NCBI GenBank assembly: GCA_964402985.1
Contig: CAYOET010000215.1
Span: 1 to 18,033, forward strand
DNA length: 18,033 nt
DNA from: JADYYB01 sp964402985
GTDB taxonomy: Bacteria; Pseudomonadota; Alphaproteobacteria; Rhizobiales; Kaistiaceae
Direction: 5' to 3'
The translations under genes were made by a program, and so were the position numbers. The notes beneath the pieces are model-generated. The model had not been told where the DNA came from and searched no databases. It saw nothing but the letters and a program-made list of their open reading frames with translations. How positions within the stretch are numbered: position 1 is the first letter of the stretch; every line of letters starts with the position of its first letter. Positions 13,347-18,033 of this stretch are shown in pieces.

Positions 13347-14858
13347 CTACTGCCCGCGCCCGACGCCTGACGCGAAGCGCACCGCCTCTTCCGCCGCCCG
13401 GAACAGCGCCTTGGCCTTGGCCACGCACTCGCGGTGCTCGTTCTCCGCGATCGAGTCCGCGACCACGCCGGCGCCCGCCTGCACATACATGCGGCCGTCC
13501 TTGATGATCGAGGTGCGGAGCACGATGCACGTGTCCATGCCCCCGCTCGCCGAGAAATAGCCGACGCAGCCGGCATAGATGCCGCGCTTGTCGACCTCGA
13601 GCTCGTCGATGATCTCCATCGCGCGCACTTTGGGCGCCCCCGACACCGTGCCGGCCGGGAAGCCGGCGGCCAGCGCGTCGAGGATGTCGTGGTCGGAGCG
13701 GAGCCGCCCCACTACGTTCGACACGATGTGCATGACCTGGCTGTAGTATTCGAGGAAGAACTTGTCGGTGACCTTCACCGAGCCGATTTCGGCGACCCGC
13801 CCCACGTCGTTGCGGCCGAGATCGAGGAGCATGAGGTGCTCCGCGCGCTCCTTGGGGTCGGCGAGGAGCTCGGCGGCGAGGCGCCGGTCGTCGGCCTCGT
13901 CCGCGCCGCGCGGCCGCGTCCCGGCGATCGGCCGGATCGTGACCTCGCCGTCCTTCACCTTGACCAGGATCTCCGGGCTCGATCCGGCCAGGGCGAAGCC
14001 GCCGAAATCGAGGTAATAGAGATAGGGCGAGGGGTTGGTGCGGCGGAGCGCCCGATAGAGCGCGAACGGCGGCAGCGCGAACGGCGCCTCGAAGCGCTGC
14101 GAGAGCACGACCTGGAAGATGTCGCCGGCGGTGATGTACTCCTTCGCCCGCCGCACCATGTCGAGATATTGCTTGGGCGGCGTATTCGAGACGATCCCCG
14201 CGTCAGCGTGGAGTTCGGCGGGCTCGACCGACTTGTCGAGCGGCGCGTCGAGCGCGTCGAGGACCGCGATGAGCCGATCGGTCGCCCGCGCATGGGCGGT
14301 GTCGGCGGTCGTGCCGGCCTTGGGGCGAACCGGCGAGACGATGGTGATCTCGTCCTTCACGGTGTCGAACACGACGATCACCGTCGGCCGCATGAAGATC
14401 GCGTCGGGCAGGCCCAGCGGGTCGGGATTGGCCGGCCCGAGCTCCTCCATGAGGCGCACCATGTCGTAGCCGAGATAGCCGAAGATCCCCGCGCACATCG
14501 GCGGCAGCGACGCCGGCATCTCGATCGCCGACTGGGCAATCAGGCTCCGCAACGCATCGAGCGTGGTCTCGGGCAGCGGGCGGAAGACCTCGCCGGTCGC
14601 CGGGCTGTCGTTGATCTCGGCCTTGCCGCCATTGGCGCGGAACACGAGGTCCGGCTCGATCCCGATGATCGAGTAGCGCCCGCGCACCGCGCCGCCTTCG
14701 ACCGACTCGAGGAGGAAGCAGTTCTTGCGTCTCGCGGAAAGCTTCAGCATCGCCGAGACCGGCGTCTCGAGGTCGGCGACGAGCCGCGTCCACACCACCT
14801 GCGGCTTTCCCCGCTCGTAGGTGCGCGAGAATTGGTCCAGCGGGGGATCGATCAGCAT
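13347..14858 (-). CDS. trpE: Anthranilate synthase component I
   Basis: The 503-residue chorismate-binding enzyme makes anthranilate together with TrpG. Motifs are LLES (49-52, part of the tryptophan feedback site in this family), TIRPIAGTRPRG (307-318), LLDLGRNDVGRV (344-355), FPAGTVSGAPK (400-410) and YAGCVGYFSASGGMD (428-442). The length is normal and no domain is missing. Its ATG lies 20 bases after the ppiD stop, so it is probably co-transcribed with ppiD; the Shine-Dalgarno is weak. No tryptophan-rich leader peptide is visible in the short gap. trpG follows only after the intervening acyltransferase gene. Confidence 0.97.
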   Translation of the reverse strand: MLIDPPLDQFSRTYERGKPQVVWTRLVADLETPVSAMLKLSARRKNCFLLESVEGGAVRGRYSIIGIEPDLVFRANGGKAEINDSPATGEVFRPLPETTLDALRSLIAQSAIEMPASLPPMCAGIFGYLGYDMVRLMEELGPANPDPLGLPDAIFMRPTVIVVFDTVKDEITIVSPVRPKAGTTADTAHARATDRLIAVLDALDAPLDKSVEPAELHADAGIVSNTPPKQYLDMVRRAKEYITAGDIFQVVLSQRFEAPFALPPFALYRALRRTNPSPYLYYLDFGGFALAGSSPEILVKVKDGEVTIRPIAGTRPRGADEADDRRLAAELLADPKERAEHLMLLDLGRNDVGRVAEIGSVKVTDKFFLEYYSQVMHIVSNVVGRLRSDHDILDALAAGFPAGTVSGAPKVRAMEIIDELEVDKRGIYAGCVGYFSASGGMDTCIVLRTSIIKDGRMYVQAGAGVVADSIAENEHRECVAKAKALFRAAEEAVRFASGVGRGQ

Positions 14859-14878
14859 GGTCGCGGGCTTTGCGGCGG

Positions 14879-16762
14879 CTAGTAGGCGCCGGAGCTGATG
14901 ATGGTCTGGATCAGCGCGTTGTTGACCGTGACGCCATACTGGCTCCGCAGATAGCCGAGATACTGCACCATGATGTCGTCGGCGATGTCCTGTTCGTGGC
15001 TCGCGACCTCGTCCTCTTCGGGCGTCCCCGGCGGGGGCACGGTGGCGGCGTCGACGACCAGTACCACCTGCGTGCCGGGCGTCGCGCCGGGAGCGATGGC
15101 GACGTCGCCGACCGGCCCGCCGAAGGCGGCATCGCGGGCGGCGTCGGAAAGGCCGGTCGCATCGCTATAGCGGTTGAGCTGCGTGGCCGTCGAAACCGGC
15201 ACCCCGATTTCCCCCGCGATCGCCGCGATCGTCTCGCCGGCGCGGATGCGGGCGGCGAGCGATGTGGCCTTGTCGACGAGGGCAGTCGCAACCTTGTCCT
15301 CGCGCCATGCGGTCGTGACGGCCTCGCGCACTTCGTCGAGGGTCTGGTCGCGCGCCGGGGTAAGGGAGGTCACCTCGTACCAGAGATAGCCGCCGTCTTC
15401 GGTGCTGAGCGGATCGTTCTCGAGCCCGACGTCGCTCTCGAGAGCGGCGGCGAGGAGGGCGGTCTGCTCGGGAAGCCCCTCGATCTTAACCCCATCCGGG
15501 CCGTTGCCCGCGCGGCTGACGGCCGGGACCACGGTCACCGGCAGATTGAAGGTCGCGCCGATCTCGGCAAAGCTCTGGCCGGCGGCCCGGGCATCCTCGA
15601 TCGTCTCGTAGAGGTCGAGCGCCCGGTCGCGGGCGAGACGCGCTGCGATCTCGGCGCGGATCGTCGGCTCGACGGTCTCGATCGGGGTCACTACCTCGGG
15701 CACGATCTGGCTTACGCGCACAAGGAGGTAGCCGAAGCGGCCGTCGACCACCGGCGAGACGGCGCCGTTCTCCAGCGCGAACGCCGCATCGGCAACCGCG
15801 GGGTCGAGGAGCCCGCTCCGTGCGACGAGGCCGAGATCGATCGCGGAGCCGTTGCCGCCCGGCGCGGCGAACACCGCGTCGAACGTCTCCCCGCCGGTGA
15901 TGCGCGCGAGGTCGGCGGCCGCCGCGGCCTCGGTCGTGTAGACGATCTGGGCAACCTGCCGCTTTTCCGCCACGACGAAACGTGCCGGCTGGCGGTCGTA
16001 TTCCGCCTTGACCTCGTCCGGAGTGATCGCGGCCGGATCGGCAAGGTCGGCGGCTCGGGCGGCAAGCGTCGTGATGCCTCGATATTCGGGCGTCCGCCAT
16101 TGGCCGCGCGTTTCGCTCATGAACGCGTTCAGCTCGTCATCGGTCGGGGCCGGAATCTCTCCGGCCATCTCGGGCGTGAGGGCCACGTAGCTGATCGCGC
16201 GCATCTCGCCGGTCAGTTCCTGGACCGAGCGGTAGAGGACGGTCGGCACCTTCACCCCGCCGGAGACCCCGCTCTGCAGCTGCCGGGTGACTTCCGACGT
16301 ACGGACGAGGTCCTCGAACTCCGGCACGCTCATGCCGCTCTGCTGCACGACATAGTTGAACTGGTTGACGTCGAAGCCGTTTGCGCCCTGGAACTGAGGG
16401 ATCGCGACGATCGTCGCGCCGAGCTTCTCGTTGGAAATGCCCATGCCGAACTGGTCGGCCTGGACGTTGATCAGCTCCTGATTGATCAGGTCGCCCATCA
16501 CCCGGTCGGAGAGGCCGAGGGTCCGCGACAGTTCCGGCGTGATGACCTGCCCGAACTGCTGCGAGAACTGGCGGACCTGGTTCTGATAGGCGGTCGAGAA
16601 CTCGGTGGCGTCGATCTCGCCCGGCCCGACCTTGGCGACCGTATCGGCGTTGTAGCCGGTGAAGATGCCGGAAACTCCCCAGATCGCGAAGCTCAGGATC
16701 AGGAGACCCATCAGCACCGGAGTGATGATGCCGGCAGTGCGACCGCGGAACTTCGAAAGCAT
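14879..16762 (-). CDS. ppiD: PpiD/SurA-like periplasmic peptidyl-prolyl isomerase/chaperone
   Basis: The 627-residue protein has a short cytoplasmic N-terminus, one membrane anchor (about 12-32), a SurA_N/PpiD-type chaperone region (GEIDATEFSTAYQNQVRQF near 48-66; LSDRVMGDLINQELI near 84-98) and a parvulin-like region near residues 264-355, ending in a long Glu/Asp-rich tail. PpiD works at the outer face of the inner membrane on proteins leaving the Sec translocon. The parvulin segment has AQIVY where active parvulins have a His-containing motif, so isomerase activity is doubtful, as for PpiD in general. A GAGG lies about 10 bases before the ATG. Placement before trpE is a known alphaproteobacterial arrangement. 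Confidence 0.92.
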   Translation of the reverse strand: MLSKFRGRTAGIITPVLMGLLILSFAIWGVSGIFTGYNADTVAKVGPGEIDATEFSTAYQNQVRQFSQQFGQVITPELSRTLGLSDRVMGDLINQELINVQADQFGMGISNEKLGATIVAIPQFQGANGFDVNQFNYVVQQSGMSVPEFEDLVRTSEVTRQLQSGVSGGVKVPTVLYRSVQELTGEMRAISYVALTPEMAGEIPAPTDDELNAFMSETRGQWRTPEYRGITTLAARAADLADPAAITPDEVKAEYDRQPARFVVAEKRQVAQIVYTTEAAAAADLARITGGETFDAVFAAPGGNGSAIDLGLVARSGLLDPAVADAAFALENGAVSPVVDGRFGYLLVRVSQIVPEVVTPIETVEPTIRAEIAARLARDRALDLYETIEDARAAGQSFAEIGATFNLPVTVVPAVSRAGNGPDGVKIEGLPEQTALLAAALESDVGLENDPLSTEDGGYLWYEVTSLTPARDQTLDEVREAVTTAWREDKVATALVDKATSLAARIRAGETIAAIAGEIGVPVSTATQLNRYSDATGLSDAARDAAFGGPVGDVAIAPGATPGTQVVLVVDAATVPPPGTPEEDEVASHEQDIADDIMVQYLGYLRSQYGVTVNNALIQTIISSGAY

Positions 16763-16811
16763 GGTGGAAACCTCGACCGGATGCCGAAAACGGCGCCCCT
16801 AACTAGGTGGT

Positions 16812-16835
16812 TCGGCTCAAGAAATGAAGAGCCGA
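16812..16835 (-). terminator. Hairpin between the exported-protein gene at 16861 and ppiD
   Basis: TCGGCTC (16812-16818) and GAGCCGA (16829-16835) form a perfect 7-bp stem with a 10-base A-rich loop (T-rich on the minus strand), 26 bases after the stop codon at 16861. There is no T-run after the stem on the minus strand, so it is at best a weak terminator. It also lies in the region where the ppiD promoter would be expected. Confidence 0.3.
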
Positions 16836-16860
16836 GTTTACCGAAACGGACGAAGGGGGC

Positions 16861-17400
16861 TTACCGCGGCCAGGCCGAGCAAACACGCGACAGTGTCGCC
16901 ATCACCTCGTCCTTGCCCTCGAGCCGGATTTCCGCGGCGACGTCGCCGACCAGAACCTCGACCTTGGCGAGCGGTTCGACGAGCGCTTTGGCGACCTGGT
17001 CGGCCTCCGGCCCGCTGAACGTCACGATCACCGCGCCATCCGAGCGGATGCGATGCTCGCCGACGGCGTCGACCGTCAGCTCGCGCGGAGCGGCTCCTCC
17101 CTCCGCGGGCCAGGTGAGGCGAACGGCGACCGCTCCTTCGGGAGCGACCGCGTTCGGCCCGGCGAAAGCAAGGTTGACCCCGCCCGCATCGATCGAAACG
17201 CCCTCGTCGGTCTGGCAGCGCACGACCATCTGGCCTGGCTCGCCCGGCGCGACATAGCGCGCGAAATTGGCAACGATGTTGGGCGGCGCGACGAGGCTCG
17301 AGCCGAACACCCACACGTCGGCGGCGGCCGCCGGACCGCCTGCGAGGCCAAGAAATGCTGCGCCAACGGCAAATCGGCGCCTAAAACCCACGGTACGCAT
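16861..17400 (-). CDS. Exported hypothetical protein, ~180 residues
   Basis: The 179-residue protein has an N-terminal signal peptide (MRTVGFRRRFAVGAAFLGLA, cut near AAAA-DVWVF). It contains RRxF, so Tat export is possible, but the pattern is incomplete. The mature part has two cysteines (in VVRCQTD and RVCSAW), compatible with a disulfide linking its N- and C-terminal thirds, and alternates beta-like segments. AGGGAGGAG lies about 5 bases before the ATG, a strong ribosome binding site. I do not recognise the family. It is divergent from tpiA with 133 bases between and lies 98 bases upstream of ppiD on the same strand. Confidence 0.8.
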   Translation of the reverse strand: MRTVGFRRRFAVGAAFLGLAGGPAAAADVWVFGSSLVAPPNIVANFARYVAPGEPGQMVVRCQTDEGVSIDAGGVNLAFAGPNAVAPEGAVAVRLTWPAEGGAAPRELTVDAVGEHRIRSDGAVIVTFSGPEADQVAKALVEPLAKVEVLVGDVAAEIRLEGKDEVMATLSRVCSAWPR

Positions 17401-17533
17401 GAAACTCCTCCCTGTGCTCCCCGCCTATCTAGCAGCCATCGCATGGCGGTCGATAGCGCGGAGAAGCGCTATGTTTCTGGCGTCTTGTTTGCTAGGCCGG
17501 AGCGATCAATTCGGCGGGAGAGGGAGCTTTTCG

Positions 17534-18033
17534 ATGGCGCGCGCGAGACCTCTGGTCGCCGGCAACTGGAAAATGAACGGCACCAAGCTCAACCTCGCCG
17601 ATCTCGAGACGCTGAAGGCCGGGATCCGGCATTCCGAAGGCGTCGACGTCGCGGTCTTCCCGCCGGCGACGTTGATCTCGCGGGCGGCGGTGATGGTCGC
17701 CAACTCGCCGGTCGCGGTCGGCGGACAGGATTGCCACCCGGCGCCCTCCGGCGCCCATACCGGCGATATTTCCGCCGAGATGCTGGCCGATGCGGGTGCC
17801 AAAATGGTCATTCTCGGCCATTCGGAGCGGCGCGCTGCCCACGACGAAGACGATTCCCTCGTCCGCTCGAAGGTCCAAGCGGGGTGGCGAGCCGGCCTCC
17901 AAGTCATTCTCTGCGTGGGCGAAACCGAGGCCGAACGCCGTGCCGGCGATGCCGATAGTGTGGTCGCGAGCCAGCTCGAGGGCTCAATTCCCGACGCCGC
18001 GACCGCCGACAAGCTCGTGGTCGCCTACGAGCC
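17534..18033 (+). CDS. tpiA: Triose-phosphate isomerase, N-terminal part (runs off right edge)
   Basis: 166 complete codons are seen of a usual ~250. The enzyme interconverts dihydroxyacetone phosphate and glyceraldehyde 3-phosphate in the cytoplasm. Active-site residues Asn11 and Lys13 (AGNWKMN) and His96 (ILGHSERR) are present, with CVGETEAER following. The window ends at AYE, so catalytic Glu166 is the last full codon and the phosphate-gripping loop is outside. GGGAG stands about 10 bases before the ATG at 17534. It is divergent from the exported hypothetical protein; both promoters must lie in 17401-17533, where I find no convincing hexamers. Confidence 0.97.
   Translation, partial: MARARPLVAGNWKMNGTKLNLADLETLKAGIRHSEGVDVAVFPPATLISRAAVMVANSPVAVGGQDCHPAPSGAHTGDISAEMLADAGAKMVILGHSERRAAHDEDDSLVRSKVQAGWRAGLQVILCVGETEAERRAGDADSVVASQLEGSIPDAATADKLVVAYE

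Noticed and set aside
14870..17257. A 795-codon plus-strand open frame
   Set aside because: It runs antisense to ppiD and the start of trpE's neighbour. It is rich in Arg/Gly/Asp/His with no motif, as expected for the complement of GC-rich genes, while the minus strand gives clear PpiD motifs.

Overview
The window looks like chromosomal DNA of a GC-rich alphaproteobacterium, perhaps a sphingomonad relative. The evidence is a strong G/C bias at third codon positions, a LexA box of the alphaproteobacterial GTTC-N7-GTTC type in front of lexA, and a ppiD / trpE / trpG-trpD-trpC / lexA / comEC neighbourhood that I recall from this class. The lineage is inferred from motifs and gene order, not from a database search.

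Left part (1-3530): the start of an exported protein with Asn/Gly-rich octapeptide repeats runs off the left edge (minus strand). Next comes an unrecognised membrane-anchored protein with six cysteines (440-1183, minus). About 700 bases follow with no convincing gene. After them, a long structured leader precedes an exported HpcH/HpaI-aldolase-like protein (1900-2943, plus). Two hairpins then lead to a small exported two-cysteine protein (3139-3462, plus) that ends in a good intrinsic terminator.

Middle (3587-9352): a chrA-type transporter and a seven-helix GGDEF diguanylate cyclase lie on the minus strand. The cyclase is divergent from comEC (plus). comEC converges on lexA (minus), and lexA carries its own LexA box.

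Right part (9449-18033): tryptophan genes on the minus strand, transcribed from high to low coordinates. The order is ppiD, trpE, an O-acyltransferase-3 gene, trpG, trpD, trpC. trpG/trpD and trpD/trpC overlap by 4 and 1 bases, so this block is probably translationally coupled. The acyltransferase sits between trpE and trpG, is visibly poorer in GC than its neighbours, and abuts what may be the last 19 codons of an older gene, so it looks inserted. An unrecognised exported protein (16861-17400, minus) follows and is divergent from tpiA (plus), which runs off the right edge just after its catalytic glutamate codon.

Most of the window is housekeeping: tryptophan synthesis, SOS control, DNA uptake, envelope folding and glycolysis. 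The accessory signals are the exported aldolase-like protein with its leader and its small secreted neighbour, the acyltransferase inside the trp cluster, and the repeat protein at the left edge. I see no RNA gene, CRISPR array, transposase or complete mobile element.
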